Below are positions 34,618 to 44,323 of a stretch of DNA of 64,000 nucleotides, piece after piece (within the stretch, counting starts at the first letter, position 1; each line of letters begins with the position of its first letter). A model generated the notes under the pieces. The model worked only from the letters and a program-made list of their open reading frames with translations, did no database searches and was not told the DNA's origin. The DNA comes from Sphingomonas crocodyli (GTDB lineage: Bacteria; Pseudomonadota; Alphaproteobacteria; Sphingomonadales; Sphingomonadaceae). Both the position numbers and the translations under genes were made by a program. The stretch covers positions 124,001 through 188,000 of the forward strand of contig NZ_SACN01000005.1 of NCBI RefSeq assembly GCF_004005865.1, given 5' to 3'.

Positions 34618-36399
34618 TTATTTGGTGATTTCGAGACCTTCGAGCGATCCTTCGGCCCGCCAGGCGCGCAGGATATCGATATAATCCATCGTCTTGCCCA
34701 TGTACGGGGCGCTGCGCGCCGTCGCCATGTCGCCCATGCTGCCTTCGTTGTTGGTGTAGCTGGGCGTGCATTCGAGATTGAACTTGGCGGTCGCCATCAG
34801 GAAGCTGAAGATCACGCCCATCCACGCCTGTTCGGCGGCCTCGGTCGGCTCGACCGTGCGGGCACCATCCTTGAGCAGGCCCGAGACGATCTCGCCGACA
34901 TGGATCGACAGCTCGTTGATGCCGTGCAGGAAGTTGATCCCCTGCCCGCCCTGAATGATGCTGAACATCACGAGATTCGGGAAGCCGCGCGTGAAGATGC
35001 CGTGGAGGGTGTGCGCGCCCTCCTTCCAGCTGTCGGTGATCGCCTCGCCACCCTTGCCGTGCATTTCGAAGCCGAGGCGGCGGGTATAGCCGGTCGTCAC
35101 CTCAAAGCCCGAAGCGTAGATCAGGCAATCGACCTCATATTCCTTGTCGCCAACGACCACGCCCGTCTCGGTGATCCGCTGCACGCCGTGGCCGTCGGTA
35201 TCGACCAGCGTGACGTTCGGGCGGTTGAACGCGGGCAGATATTCGTCGTGGAAGCAGGGGCGCTTGCACATCGCGTTGTACCAGGGCTTCAGCGCCTCGG
35301 CGGTCGCGCGATCCTTGACCGTGCTGTCGATGCGCGCGCGGATCGCTTCCATCTTGGCGAAGTCGGCGATCTGGCGCCGTTCCTCGTCGGTGTTGGTGGC
35401 GGCCAGCGGCACGTCGCCCCCGAGGATTTCAGTCCAGCCGTCCTTGATCAGATCTTCTTTCACCGGCGTGCCGGTGACGATCGAGGTAAAATTCTCGATC
35501 CGCTGCTGCTGCCAGCCGGGCTGGAGCGACTTCGCCCATTCGGGATCGGTCGGCCGGTTGCCGCGCACGCCGACATTCGAAGGGGTGCGCTGGAAAACGT
35601 AGAGATGCCCCGCCGCCTCGGCAAGTTTGGGGATCGCCTGCACCGCCGTCGCGCCGGTGCCGATGATGCCGACGCGCTTGTCGGCGAGCTTGACCATCGG
35701 CTCGGTCGGGCTGCCGCCGGTATAGTCATAATCCCAGCGGCTGGTGTGGAAGCTGTGGCCCTTGAAGCTTTCGATGCCCGGAATGCCCGGCAGCTTCGCC
35801 TTGTGGAGCAGGCCGCCCGCGACGATCAGGAAACGCGCGCTCAGCTTGTCGCCGCGATTGGTGCTGACCTGCCAGCGCGCCGTCGCCTCGTCCCAGTCGG
35901 CGCCGGTGACAAGCGTCTGGAACAGGGCGCCGTCATAGAGATCGAATTTGCGGGCGAGCGACTGGCAGTAGGCGAAGATTTCGGGCGCCTTCGCGTACTT
36001 TTCGGTGGGGACGTATCCCATCTCCTCCAGCATCGGCAGGTAGATGTAGGATTCGACGTCGCACGCCGCGCCCGGATAGCGATTCCAGTACCAGGTGCCG
36101 CCGAAGTCGCCGCCCTTTTCGATCACACGGACATTGCTGACGCCCTGCTGCGCGAGCCGCACGCCCGCGAGCAGGCCACCGAAACCTCCACCGATGATCA
36201 CGACGTCGAGTTCCTCGGCCACCGCATCGCGGGTGAAGCCCGGCTCGACATAGGGATCGGCGTCGAAATCGCGATAGACGCCGGAAATCTCGAGATATTG
36301 GGCATTGCCGTCCGACCGGAGGCGCTTTTCGCGCTCGATCCGATATTTTTCCTTGAGCGCATCGGGAGAAAATGCGTTCGCAGCAGCCTGTTCAGTCAT
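34618..36399 (-). CDS. Baeyer-Villiger monooxygenase (type I, FAD/NADPH)
   Basis: 593 residues. FAD site GGGFGG (70-75), type I BVMO fingerprint [11 protein letters not shown] (212-222), second nucleotide site GTGATAVQ (247-254), plus [14 protein letters not shown] typical of cyclopentadecanone/steroid/phenylacetone-type enzymes. The N-terminal 60 residues fit the longer PAMO/STMO-like group. It inserts oxygen next to a ketone to give an ester or lactone. First gene of the BVMO-SDR-lactonase operon, divergent from tetR with a palindromic operator between. Confidence 0.93.
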   Translation of the reverse strand: MTEQAAANAFSPDALKEKYRIEREKRLRSDGNAQYLEISGVYRDFDADPYVEPGFTRDAVAEELDVVIIGGGFGGLLAGVRLAQQGVSNVRVIEKGGDFGGTWYWNRYPGAACDVESYIYLPMLEEMGYVPTEKYAKAPEIFAYCQSLARKFDLYDGALFQTLVTGADWDEATARWQVSTNRGDKLSARFLIVAGGLLHKAKLPGIPGIESFKGHSFHTSRWDYDYTGGSPTEPMVKLADKRVGIIGTGATAVQAIPKLAEAAGHLYVFQRTPSNVGVRGNRPTDPEWAKSLQPGWQQQRIENFTSIVTGTPVKEDLIKDGWTEILGGDVPLAATNTDEERRQIADFAKMEAIRARIDSTVKDRATAEALKPWYNAMCKRPCFHDEYLPAFNRPNVTLVDTDGHGVQRITETGVVVGDKEYEVDCLIYASGFEVTTGYTRRLGFEMHGKGGEAITDSWKEGAHTLHGIFTRGFPNLVMFSIIQGGQGINFLHGINELSIHVGEIVSGLLKDGARTVEPTEAAEQAWMGVIFSFLMATAKFNLECTPSYTNNEGSMGDMATARSAPYMGKTMDYIDILRAWRAEGSLEGLEITK

Positions 36400-36414
36400 A
36401 CCCGCTCCATTCTT

Positions 36415-36430
36415 GTAAACAGTCGTTTAC
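36415..36430. promoter_or_regulatory. TetR-type operator between BVMO and tetR
   Basis: GTAAACAGTCGTTTAC: perfect 6-base arms around four bases, 15 bases upstream of the BVMO start and 50 upstream of the regulator start. This length and AT-rich arm type are typical of TetR-family sites. Confidence 0.7.
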
Positions 36431-36479
36431 TCGGGCATGACGGTCGGTGCAATCGGACATTGTGGGAGGGAAACGAATT

Positions 36480-37076
36480 TTGGCGAGCGCGACGGGCAAA
36501 ACGGTTGTGCGCGATGCGGAAGGCACAAGGTCGCGGATTTTGGCGGCTGCCTGCATGCAGTTCGGCGCGCGCGGCTTCGCCAATACGGGCGTGCGCGACA
36601 TCGCGGCCGAAGCGAGCGTGAACCCCGCGCTGGTGCTGCGCTATTATGGATCGAAGGAGGGGCTGTTCCGCGCGGCGCTCGACCATTCGATCTTCATGGA
36701 CCCGGTCTTCGCGCTGGAGCCGGGGACGATGGGGCAACGGATCGTCGAGATCTTCCTGGCGGCGAACGAGATGCCGAGTCCCTTGTCGATGATGATCCTG
36801 TCGGCGGGCGATCCGACCGCGCACGCCATTTCGGTCCGCGCGCTCGACGAGAAGGTGATCCGCCCGCTGGCCGATTATCTGGACGGTCCCGATGCCGAGG
36901 CGCGCGCGGCGTGCCTGAACCTGCTGTGGAGCGGATTCCTGACCGCGTGGAAGCTGCTTCCGATCGCGCCATTGTCCGACGATCGGCTGCCGATGATCGC
37001 TGGCTGGCTTGCGGACGCAACGCAGGCGATCGTCGACGGAAAGTTCGGGCCTAAAGGATCGCCATCAGCACCGTGA
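36480..37076 (+). CDS. TetR-family transcriptional regulator
   Basis: 198 residues from a TTG at 36480 that has GGGAGG at good spacing; a GTG at 36447 would add 11 residues and lacks a site. N-terminal HTH: TRSRILAAACMQFGARGFANTGVRDIAAEASVNPALVLRYYGSKEGLF is the canonical TetR domain (quoted in parts). The C-terminal ligand domain resembles the TetR_C_17 type. Divergent from the BVMO operon with a palindrome in the gap, so a local repressor released by a pathway compound is likely. Its 3' end overlaps the convergent AEC gene by 26 bases. Confidence 0.92.
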   Translation: MASATGKTVVRDAEGTRSRILAAACMQFGARGFANTGVRDIAAEASVNPALVLRYYGSKEGLFRAALDHSIFMDPVFALEPGTMGQRIVEIFLAANEMPSPLSMMILSAGDPTAHAISVRALDEKVIRPLADYLDGPDAEARAACLNLLWSGFLTAWKLLPIAPLSDDRLPMIAGWLADATQAIVDGKFGPKGSPSAP

Positions 37077-37974
37077 TCGTCACGATCGAGAGCGTCGTGG
37101 TGATCAGGATCGTGCGCGCGGTGAGATTGGCCTCACGCCCGTAAAGCTCGGCCAGCATGAAGGGACCGGTGCCCGTCGGCAGCGCGGCGAGCAGGACCGC
37201 CGCCTTCGCCCAGACCGGCGGCAGCGGCCACAGCACATAGGCGATCAGCCAGGTGATGGCCGGCTGCACGAGCAGCTTGAAACCCGCCAGCAGGCCCACC
37301 GCCTGCCCCGGCACCTTCGGGCGCGGTTCGCCGACGAACAGGCCGAGCGCGACCAAAGCGCAGGGGCTGGCCGCCGCGCCGAGCAGTTCGGCGAAGCGCG
37401 CGACGGGCACCGGCAGTTCAACGCCGCCGATCGAAAACAGAGCACCCGCCGCCGGCGCATAGACCAATGGGTTGCGCGCGGCCGCGAGCAGGGCGCGGCC
37501 CACCAGGGTCGGCAGGCTCGCCTCCGGCTGCAACGCGGCTTCGATCAGCAGGATCGAGAAGGCGAACAGCAGGCACACTGTCAGGATCGACGCGATCGAC
37601 GCGGCCAGCACGCCGGTTGCGCCCAGCAGGCTGAGGCACAAAGGAATGCCGATGAAGGCGGTGTTCGAGTAACCGGCCGCAAGCCCGTCGACGATCGCAT
37701 CGGCGGTGGGGACGGTGCGCCGCCGGATCAGGATCGCGGCGGCGAAGATCACGAGCGAACCGGCGCCCGACGCGACGATGAAGCCCGGCTGCCAGATTTC
37801 GGCGGGATGCGCCTCCGCCATGATGCGGAACAGCAGGACGGGCAGCGCGAGCTTGGTGACGAAGCGGGTGAGTTCGGCATGCGAGGCCGGACCGAACGGC
37901 CCCCAGCGCCGCCCGGCATAGCCCAGCCCGATCGCCGCGAAGATCGGCGCGATCGCCGAAAGGACGGTTAGCAT
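37051..37974 (-). CDS. AEC-family (auxin efflux carrier) transporter
   Basis: 307 residues, about ten membrane helices in two five-helix halves (for example VLSAIAPIFAAIGLGYAG; LVIFAAAILI; ILTVCLLFAFSILLIEAAL; AALPTGTGPFMLAELYG). GYSNTAFIGIPL in the middle and LPTGTGPFML near the C-terminus are the crossover motifs. Bacterial members export or import malate, malonate or other organic acids. It overlaps tetR tail to tail; a functional link with the ketone pathway is possible but not shown. Confidence 0.9.
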   Translation of the reverse strand: MLTVLSAIAPIFAAIGLGYAGRRWGPFGPASHAELTRFVTKLALPVLLFRIMAEAHPAEIWQPGFIVASGAGSLVIFAAAILIRRRTVPTADAIVDGLAAGYSNTAFIGIPLCLSLLGATGVLAASIASILTVCLLFAFSILLIEAALQPEASLPTLVGRALLAAARNPLVYAPAAGALFSIGGVELPVPVARFAELLGAAASPCALVALGLFVGEPRPKVPGQAVGLLAGFKLLVQPAITWLIAYVLWPLPPVWAKAAVLLAALPTGTGPFMLAELYGREANLTARTILITTTLSIVTITVLMAIL

Positions 37975-37980
37975 GAACGC

Positions 37981-38115
37981 AAATCCTCCCCCGGAGGGGG
38001 AGGGGGACCGGCGCAGCCGGTGGAGGGGTAGCTGGAGAAAGAGTACATCGCTGCCGGCAAATACCTCTCCACCACCCTACGGGTGGTCCCCCTCTCCCTC
38101 CGGGAGAGGATTTTG
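37981..38115. repeat. GC-rich palindrome doublet (family A)
   Basis: Left unit AATCCTCCCCCGGAGGGGG..GGGACC-loop-GGTGGAGGGG, right unit in opposite orientation CCTCTCCACCACC..GGTGGTCCCC..GGGAGAGGATTTT, with about 35 bases between. Same layout as the pair that bounds the DUF559 gene, but without a gene inside. Confidence 0.8.
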
Positions 38116-38131
38116 GAGTGGTTCGATAGCC

Positions 38132-38368
38132 TCAATCCCCCCGCTCCGCGCGACGGCGTTCCTTCTCCGCCTTCTTGGCGGCCTTGCGATCGCGTTCTTC
38201 CTGCTTGCGCATCTCGCGCCCGCGGTTGCGATCGGCCTCGTCCTGGCTGGTGGTCGTCCAGTCGACCGCCTTGCCGGCGACCTTGAAGGGGGCGGTCACG
38301 ACCGTCTTGGCGGTCGAGACGCAGCCGGCGAGGGCCACGAAGCTGGCGAGGATCAGGACTTTGCGCAC
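38132..38368 (-). CDS. Small lipoprotein
   Basis: 78 residues from a GTG at 38368 preceded by AAAGG. The N-terminus RKVLILASFVALAGC is a lipoprotein signal with lipobox LAGC (Cys16). The rest is a highly charged helix rich in Lys, Arg and Glu (RKQEERDRKAAKKAEKERRR), perhaps a coiled coil or nucleic-acid/envelope contact. Upstream codons up to an ATG at 38455 overlap the LysR gene and are not favoured. Unrecognised family, also seen in style among sphingomonad envelope proteins. Confidence 0.7.
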   Translation of the reverse strand: MRKVLILASFVALAGCVSTAKTVVTAPFKVAGKAVDWTTTSQDEADRNRGREMRKQEERDRKAAKKAEKERRRAERGD

Positions 38369-38379
38369 GAAACGGACCT

Positions 38380-39165
38380 TTACGAAGCGGTGAGCATGGC
38401 GACGAGCGCCTTCACCTTCTTCTGACGCCATTGTGGCGTGGGTGCGACCAGCCAATAGCCCTTCGGCGACGGCTTGGGTTCGCCGTGGACGCGCACGCGC
38501 CCCTCGGCCACGTCGCGTTCTACGAGCAGTGCCGGGACATGCGCCGTGCCGAAGCCCGCCGCCGCCGCGTCGATCGCGAGGCCCGCATCAGCGACCGTCA
38601 GCGCACCTTCCTTGTCGCCCGCAGGACAACCCGGCCAGCCGATCGATGCGCCGTCCGCCAGGCCCACCGTGACGATCGCGCCTTCGGCCAGTCGCACGCC
38701 TTCATGCTCGCCCGGGCCATCGGCATAGCAGATGGCGAGATCGAGATTGGCCTGCGTGAAATCGAGCCCCTCGTCCGACGAGAGCAGGACGAAGCGCGTC
38801 TCGGGATCGGAGCGGCCGAAATCGGCGAGGCGCGGCGCGAGCCACTTGGCGGTGAAATCGCGCGGGGCGGCGATCGTCAGCGTCTTGGACGACTGGCCCG
38901 CCTGCATCGCGCGCACGGCCTCCTCGAACTGCAGGAAGCCGGCACGCAGCGCCTCCAGCCCCGCTTCGCCCTCGGGCGTCAGTTCCAGACCCTTGGCGGT
39001 GCGGCGGAACAGGACGACGCCCAGCGTATCTTCGAGCGCGCGGATCTGCTGCCCGACGGCCGCCGGCGTCACCGCCAGTTCGTCCGCTGCGCGAGTGAAG
39101 GACAGATGACGCGCGGCGGCATCGAGCACGCGCAGACCGTTCAGGGGAAGATGCGTGCGCTTCAT
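38380..39165 (-). CDS. LysR-family regulator (GcvA-like, short)
   Basis: 261 residues, about 40 short of typical. The HTH is of the GcvA type (LNGLRVLDAAARHLSFTRAADELAVTPAAVGQQIRALE, in part). The effector domain begins KTLTIAAPRDFTAKWLAPRL and is complete to the second lobe (AAAGFGTAHVPALLVERD) but compressed. Its start overlaps the apaG stop by four bases (ATGA), placing it in an operon with metZ and apaG. Target genes unknown. Confidence 0.88.
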   Translation of the reverse strand: MKRTHLPLNGLRVLDAAARHLSFTRAADELAVTPAAVGQQIRALEDTLGVVLFRRTAKGLELTPEGEAGLEALRAGFLQFEEAVRAMQAGQSSKTLTIAAPRDFTAKWLAPRLADFGRSDPETRFVLLSSDEGLDFTQANLDLAICYADGPGEHEGVRLAEGAIVTVGLADGASIGWPGCPAGDKEGALTVADAGLAIDAAAAGFGTAHVPALLVERDVAEGRVRVHGEPKPSPKGYWLVAPTPQWRQKKVKALVAMLTAS

Positions 39166-39560
39166 TGGATAACCGCCGGACCGATCAGGGTGAAGCGCGG
39201 GATCGCCGCTTCGAAGGTGGAGCCGTCTTCGGCGACCATATGATAGCTGCCCTCCATCGCCCCCGTCGGCGTACCGAGCGGGCAGCCCGAGACATAGTCA
39301 TAGCTTGTGCCCGGCTCGATCACCGGCTGATCGCCGACGACGCCTTCGCCGCGCACTTCCTGTTTCACGCCGCGCCCGTCGGTGATGATCCAGTGGCGGG
39401 TGAGCAGCTGCACGGCCTGCTTCGAGCCGTTTTCGATGCGGATATGATAGGCCCAGAACCAGCGGCCACGGCCCGGCTCCGACTGTTCGGGCATGAAGGA
39501 CACCGACACCCGCACCGTGACGCCGCGCGTCTCGGCCGCAAAGGGGAACAGGCTCTTCAT
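39162..39560 (-). CDS. apaG: ApaG-family protein
   Basis: 132 residues, a fibronectin-like beta fold. FWAYHIRIENGSKQAVQLLTR, HWIITDGRG and GEGVVGDQPVIEPG are the classic ApaG conserved segments, with SGCPLGTPTGAMEGSY after. Cobalt and nucleotide links have been proposed for the family but the molecular role is open. It lies 13 bases downstream of metZ, a frequent neighbour in alphaproteobacteria. Confidence 0.93.
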   Translation of the reverse strand: MKSLFPFAAETRGVTVRVSVSFMPEQSEPGRGRWFWAYHIRIENGSKQAVQLLTRHWIITDGRGVKQEVRGEGVVGDQPVIEPGTSYDYVSGCPLGTPTGAMEGSYHMVAEDGSTFEAAIPRFTLIGPAVIQ

Positions 39561-39573
39561 CCCCGCATCTCCC

Positions 39574-40779
39574 TTACAGCCCGACCGCCTTGAGCGCGCG
39601 ATCGAGATCGTCGATCAGGTCGAGCGGATCTTCGAGGCCCACGTTCAGGCGCAGCATCCCTTCCTCGACACCCATCTCCGCGCGCGTCTCGGCACTGAGG
39701 CCGGCATGCGTGGTCGAACAGGGATGCGTCATCAGCGAGCGCGAGTCGCCGATATTGTTCGAAATGTCGATCAGCTGAAGGGCATCGAGCAGGCCGTGCG
39801 CCTGCGCGCGATCCTCAACGAAGATCGACAGGATCGTGCCGCCTGCCGTCATCTGCTTGGTCGCCAGATCATATTGCGGGTGGCTGGGCAGGAACGGATA
39901 GAGCGTGCGATCGACGCGCGACTTCAGGAACTGCGCGACCTGCAGCGCATTCTCGCTCTGCCGGCGGATGCGCAGATCGAGCGTCTCAAGCCCCTTGAGC
40001 ACCACCCACGCATTGAACGCGCTGAGCGTCGGCCCGGTGTTGCGGGTGAAGCTCAACAAGGTTTCGTTGATGAACTTGTCGGTGCCGCAGACCGCGCCCG
40101 CCAGCACACGCCCCTGCCCGTCCATCATCTTGGTGGCCGAATAAGCGACGATGTCCGCGCCATAATCCATCGGCCGCTGCAGCATCGGGGTGGCGAAGGC
40201 ATTGTCGACCACGGTCAACACGCCCGCTTCCTTCGCGATCCGGCACACGGCCTCCAGATCGACGATCTCCAGCGTCGGATTGGCCGGCGTTTCGAAGAAG
40301 AACAGCTTGGTTTCGGGCTTGATCGCGGCCTTCCAGGCATCGGTGTCGGTGCCGTCGACGATCGTCGCCGTGATTCCGAAACGCGGCAGCAGCGTATCGG
40401 TCAGCCAGCGGCACGAACCGAAGGCGGCGCGGCCGGCGACGATATGATCGCCCATCTGAAGCTGGCACAGCAAAGCCGCGGTCATCGCCGCCATGCCCGT
40501 CGCCATCGCGCGGCATGCCTCGGCGCCTTCCATCAGCGCGATCCGTTCCTCCAGCATCTCCACGGTGGGGTTCTGGAGACGCGAATAGGTCATCCCCTTC
40601 TGCTCGCCCGCGAAGCGCGCGGCGGCATCGCCCGCGCAGTCATAGGCATAGCCAGAGGTGAGGAAGAGCGCCTCGCTGGTCTCACCGAAATGCGAACGCA
40701 CGGTGCCGCCGCGGATCGCCTGGGTCGCGGGGCGCCAGTTGCGGGTGATCGAACGATCCTGGCCGGTCAGCTTCTTCAT
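39574..40779 (-). CDS. metZ: O-succinylhomoserine sulfhydrylase
   Basis: 401 residues from the ATG at 40779. Cys/Met-metabolism PLP enzyme: YSRLQNPTVEMLEERIALMEG, PANPTLEIVDLE, VVDNAFATPMLQRPM and the PLP Lys in SATKMMDGQG (about 215). C-terminal MTHPCSTTHAGL is typical of the metZ group. It makes homocysteine from O-succinylhomoserine and sulfide. An upstream extension to 40887 runs through intergenic DNA and is rejected. First gene of metZ-apaG-lysR. Confidence 0.94.
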   Translation of the reverse strand: MKKLTGQDRSITRNWRPATQAIRGGTVRSHFGETSEALFLTSGYAYDCAGDAAARFAGEQKGMTYSRLQNPTVEMLEERIALMEGAEACRAMATGMAAMTAALLCQLQMGDHIVAGRAAFGSCRWLTDTLLPRFGITATIVDGTDTDAWKAAIKPETKLFFFETPANPTLEIVDLEAVCRIAKEAGVLTVVDNAFATPMLQRPMDYGADIVAYSATKMMDGQGRVLAGAVCGTDKFINETLLSFTRNTGPTLSAFNAWVVLKGLETLDLRIRRQSENALQVAQFLKSRVDRTLYPFLPSHPQYDLATKQMTAGGTILSIFVEDRAQAHGLLDALQLIDISNNIGDSRSLMTHPCSTTHAGLSAETRAEMGVEEGMLRLNVGLEDPLDLIDDLDRALKAVGL

Positions 40780-40932
40780 GCGCGCCGCTTTGCCGCCGAT
40801 AGGGCGCGAAGGCAATGGTAGAGGGCATTGCGCCTCCAATCCCTCCATTAGGGGAGGATTTGGGGATGGGGGTCTTGTCCCCGTCACGATCGGCCCGATA
40901 TGCCCGGACGGTTCTCAGGAAAGGATGATTCG

Positions 40933-41481
40933 ATGGCGACCGAGATTCAGCAGGTTCCCCTCAAGACGATCGACGGCAAGGACGCGACCCTCGGCGACTA
41001 TGCCGGCAAGGTTCTCCTGCTCGTCAACGTCGCGTCGAAGTGCGGCCTGACCCCGCAGTACGAGGGGCTGGAGAAGCTCTACACCGATTACAAGGCGAAA
41101 GGCGTCGAGGTTCTCGGCTTCCCGGCCAACAATTTCCGCGAGCAGGAGCCGGGCAGCGACGAGGAGATCGCGACCTTCTGCACCACCAATTACGGTGTCG
41201 ATTTCCCGATGTTCGCCAAGATTTCGGTCAAGGGCGACGATCAGCACCCGCTCTATCAGAAGCTGACCAGCGAATATCCGTCGGCCTTCTTCAAGGACAA
41301 TGTGTTCAAGGATCGGCTGGAGGGCTTCGGCCTGAAGCAGGACAAGCCTTCGGACGTGTTCTGGAACTTCGAAAAGTTCCTGGTCGCCAAGGACGGCACC
41401 GTCGCGGGCCGCTTCGCGCCGGATATCGCGCCAACCGATCCGATCATCACCGACGCGATCGACAAGGAACTCGCCAAGTAA
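40933..41481 (+). CDS. Glutathione peroxidase (Cys type)
   Basis: 182 residues from the ATG at 40933, preceded by AAAGGA. Thioredoxin fold with peroxidatic Cys37 in NVASKCGLTPQY, the Gln-containing segment GFPANNF and the Trp of WNFEKFLV (tetrad). Most Cys-type bacterial enzymes of this group use thioredoxin in practice. Cytosolic peroxide removal. An ATG at 40900 adds 11 residues without a ribosome site. Confidence 0.94.
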   Translation: MATEIQQVPLKTIDGKDATLGDYAGKVLLLVNVASKCGLTPQYEGLEKLYTDYKAKGVEVLGFPANNFREQEPGSDEEIATFCTTNYGVDFPMFAKISVKGDDQHPLYQKLTSEYPSAFFKDNVFKDRLEGFGLKQDKPSDVFWNFEKFLVAKDGTVAGRFAPDIAPTDPIITDAIDKELAK

Positions 41482-41547
41482 GACTGGCGTGACATGGGGG
41501 CGATCGGCGGCGTTGCGCCGATCCCCCAACCGCTTATGCAGGATCGC

Positions 41548-41979
41548 ATGGAGCCGAACGACCCACCCCCGATCGAAATCGATACCAAGCTGGTCGCATC
41601 GCACGGCCATTCGCAGGCGATCGGCCTGCGTTTCGTGGGCAGCGGCGACGACTGGGCCGAAATGGCGTTCGATTACGATCCCAAGCTGGCGATGAATGCG
41701 GAGACCGGCGTGCTCGCCTCCGGCCCGCTCATCTCGCTGATCGATTCGGCAAGCGCGGTCGCGATCCTGGCGAAGACGGGGCGTGGCCGGCCGATGGCGA
41801 CGCTGGACATGCGGATCGATTATGTCCGCGCCGCCGTGCCCGGCAAACCGATCATCGCGCGCGGCCAATGCTACCGCGTCGCGCGCAACGTCGCCTTCGT
41901 CCGCTGCGACGCGCATGACGGCGATCCGAACGATCTGGTCGCCCACGCGATCTGCAGCTTCTACATGAGCGACGAATGA
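41548..41979 (+). CDS. Hotdog-fold thioesterase-like protein (PaaI type), first of a pair
   Basis: 143 residues from the ATG at 41548, which has AGGA at good spacing; in-frame starts at 41494 and 41536 lack one. Hotdog features: GLRFVGSGDDWAEMAFDY, the helix ASGPLISLIDSASAVAI and TLDMRIDYVRAAVPG. The HGG of typical PaaI proteins reads ASGP here. Its stop overlaps the next hotdog gene (ATGA), so the two probably form a heteromer or act in sequence on acyl-CoA. Confidence 0.85.
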   Translation: MEPNDPPPIEIDTKLVASHGHSQAIGLRFVGSGDDWAEMAFDYDPKLAMNAETGVLASGPLISLIDSASAVAILAKTGRGRPMATLDMRIDYVRAAVPGKPIIARGQCYRVARNVAFVRCDAHDGDPNDLVAHAICSFYMSDE

Positions 41980-42356
41980 CCGACTGGCTGCCCCCTTATG
42001 CCGATTTCCTGGGCATCCACCGCGTCGCCGGTGCCGATGAGCCGCGGATCACGATGGCCTATGCCGACAATGTTCAGGGGCGCCCCGGCTTCGTTCACGG
42101 CGGCGTGATCGGCGGGCTGCTGGAAATGGCCTGTTACGAGGCGCTGATCGTGCAGCTGGGCGAGGATCGCCCCAAGATCAAACCGATCAACGTCGCGATC
42201 GATTTCCTGCGCGGCGGGTTGATGCAGGACACGTTTGCCGTGGCGACGATCCAGCGGATCGGCAAACGGATCGCCAATGCGCAGGCGATCGCATGGCAGG
42301 ACGATCGCGACCGTCCGATCGCCACCGCCCGGATGCATTTTCTGCTGGATCGTTAG
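41976..42356 (+). CDS. Hotdog-fold thioesterase (PaaI type), second of a pair
   Basis: 126 residues. [19 protein letters not shown] is the standard PaaI/4HBT helix with His-Gly-Gly, followed by [21 protein letters not shown]. Probable acyl-CoA thioesterase. Its stop overlaps the convergent MCP stop by four bases. Confidence 0.88.
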   Translation: MTDWLPPYADFLGIHRVAGADEPRITMAYADNVQGRPGFVHGGVIGGLLEMACYEALIVQLGEDRPKIKPINVAIDFLRGGLMQDTFAVATIQRIGKRIANAQAIAWQDDRDRPIATARMHFLLDR

Positions 42357-43912
42357 GCCGCGCGGCGGCGCGATACAGTCGGAGCTTCGGCTCCACCAAG
42401 CCGATAGTGACGCACATTCTGGCCGAGCCGTGCGGTAAGCGCGCGCAGGCGCCGGACCGACGAATCGCATTCGTGCGCCATGCTGGCCGAGACATGCGTG
42501 CCGCGCGACAAAGCCTCGACCGAGCGGGCCATCTCGCCAAGGCTGTCCGACTGATTGTCGGTCGCCGCGACGATCTGCTGCATCAGCGCCGTGACCCCGC
42601 CGATCGAAGCCGCGAGTTCGTCGAGCACCCCGGCCGAACCCGACACATGCTGCATGCCGATATCGAGCCGCTGCTTGGCGTTGCCGATCGACTGACGCAC
42701 TTCGCGCGCCGCGCCGGCGGTGCGTTCGGACAATGCGCGCACTTCATGCGCCACCACCGCGAAGCCATGCCCCGCCTCGCCCGCACGCGCCGCTTCGACG
42801 CCGGCGTTGAGCGCGAGCAAATTGGTCTGGAACGCGACCTGATCGATCAGGTCGACCATCGTGACGATCCGCGAAGTCGACGCGACGACTTCGTCCATCG
42901 CGCTGCGCATCGCGGCCGCCAGTTCGCCGCCGCGCGCCGCATCGCGCTCCATCGCGTCCATCCGGCCGGCGGTGTCGCGGGCGCGCGCGGCAATCGTCGA
43001 AACCTCGTCGGACAAGCGGCCCAGCGTCATCGTCGCCTGGCCGATCGTGTCGGCCTGATGCCCGCTATGATCGGCGAGTTCGGTCGATGCCTCGGCGATC
43101 AGCCCGCTCTCGCTTTCCACCTCGTGCGAGGCGGAAACGATCAGGCCGATCATCTCGGCCAGGCTGGCTATGCTGGCGTTGAAGTCCTGTTCGATCTGGC
43201 GATATTCGGTCGGCAGCGTGCCGATGCGGCGGCCCAGATCGCCCTGCGCGATCGCGCCCAGCGCACCCTGCAGCTCGCGCATCATTGTGCCCTGCGCCTG
43301 TGCGGCGGCGGCATGTTCGGCGGCGCGGGCGGCTTCGGTTTCGGCGCGCGCATCCTCCGCGGCGATCAGCTTTTCGCGCTGCGCCGCGATCGTGTTGATC
43401 AGGCGCGCCAGCCGCACCGCCAGCACCATCAGCGCGCCCGATTCGATCAGCACGATCACCGCGTGGAGCATCACGCGGCGGATATCGCCTTCGCTGTCGA
43501 ACACGAAGCGCGGCATCACGAAGCTGAGCACCAGATGGTGGAGCGCGGTGGCGAGCGTCGCGATCAGGATCGGGCGCCAGTCGCACAGCAGCATCAGCGC
43601 GGCGATCCCGGCGAAGAAGATCATGTGCATGTCCATCTGCCACAGATGGCCGCGCATCACGAACAGCATGATCGCCGGGAAGGCCGGCACCGCAAAGCCG
43701 AAGGTGGCGCGCGCGAACATGTCGTGCCGCCCGCTCCACGCCAGCAGCACCGGCAGCGCGAACAGGCCGGCCGAAAGCCCGGCGACCAGCGGCACATCGC
43801 CCCGGCCCATCACCCAGGCCGTCAGCACGGCGACGATGCCCGCCAGGCCCAGCCCCGCACCGAGCACGCGGACGCCGATACGGCGGAGTTGATCAAGGGA
43901 GAGAATGGGCAT
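42353..43912 (-). CDS. Methyl-accepting chemotaxis protein
   Basis: 519 residues. About six hydrophobic helices in the first 185 residues ([55 protein letters not shown]) replace the usual periplasmic sensor. Then a coiled coil and HAMP-like stretch and the signalling domain with the hairpin tip [20 protein letters not shown] (quoted to 20) and [17 protein letters not shown]. It should control CheA. No other che genes are in the window, so it is an orphan receptor sensing perhaps membrane energy state or a hydrophobic ligand. Confidence 0.92.
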   Translation of the reverse strand: MPILSLDQLRRIGVRVLGAGLGLAGIVAVLTAWVMGRGDVPLVAGLSAGLFALPVLLAWSGRHDMFARATFGFAVPAFPAIMLFVMRGHLWQMDMHMIFFAGIAALMLLCDWRPILIATLATALHHLVLSFVMPRFVFDSEGDIRRVMLHAVIVLIESGALMVLAVRLARLINTIAAQREKLIAAEDARAETEAARAAEHAAAAQAQGTMMRELQGALGAIAQGDLGRRIGTLPTEYRQIEQDFNASIASLAEMIGLIVSASHEVESESGLIAEASTELADHSGHQADTIGQATMTLGRLSDEVSTIAARARDTAGRMDAMERDAARGGELAAAMRSAMDEVVASTSRIVTMVDLIDQVAFQTNLLALNAGVEAARAGEAGHGFAVVAHEVRALSERTAGAAREVRQSIGNAKQRLDIGMQHVSGSAGVLDELAASIGGVTALMQQIVAATDNQSDSLGEMARSVEALSRGTHVSASMAHECDSSVRRLRALTARLGQNVRHYRLGGAEAPTVSRRRAA

Positions 43913-43916
43913 GATG

Positions 43917-44240
43917 TCAGCTCGCTTGGGCTAGTCGCGTGGTGCACAACGTGGGTGACGCCGGCAGCAAAAGGGCGCCATGCGCGATCGCATCGCCCAA
44001 CAGGGCGTCACGATCGGCGATGACGATGATCGAACCCGGCAGACGGCCGAGCCCCGAAAAACGGATGTCGCTGCGCTGGTCGAGCCAGGGCTTGGCCGGA
44101 ATGCCGGTCACGGGAACCACCAGCATCGCGCCGCTCCGCGCGGGAAGCGCCAGGACGAGGCCAAGACCGACGACCGTGAGCGCGCATTGCGCCACGACCG
44201 CCGCCGCCCCACCGGCCCTTTTTCCTGCAAAGCCACGCAT
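43917..44240 (-). CDS. Hypothetical membrane or secreted protein upstream of the MCP gene
   Basis: 107 residues from the ATG at 44240, after GAGGTG. One hydrophobic segment ([20 protein letters not shown]) then a short domain with [24 protein letters not shown]. Four bases from the MCP start, so co-transcribed. No family recognised; it could be an accessory protein of the receptor. Confidence 0.65.
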   Translation of the reverse strand: MRGFAGKRAGGAAAVVAQCALTVVGLGLVLALPARSGAMLVVPVTGIPAKPWLDQRSDIRFSGLGRLPGSIIVIADRDALLGDAIAHGALLLPASPTLCTTRLAQAS

Positions 44241-44323
44241 CGACACCTCACACAGAGGCATCGGCTTAGTCGCAAAGGTTTTCGGAATGCTTAAAGTTAC
44301 AGTTATTCAAGATTCCCGAAAAG

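Noticed and set aside
34558..36621. 687-codon plus-strand frame opposite the BVMO
   Set aside because: Antisense shadow of a gene with full BVMO motifs.
37009..37971. Plus-strand frame opposite the AEC transporter
   Set aside because: Arg/Gln/Asp-rich shadow of a ten-helix membrane protein.
40828..40875. A further family A repeat before glutathione peroxidase
   Set aside because: Only scattered CCTCC and GGGGAGGAT pieces; too degenerate to call.
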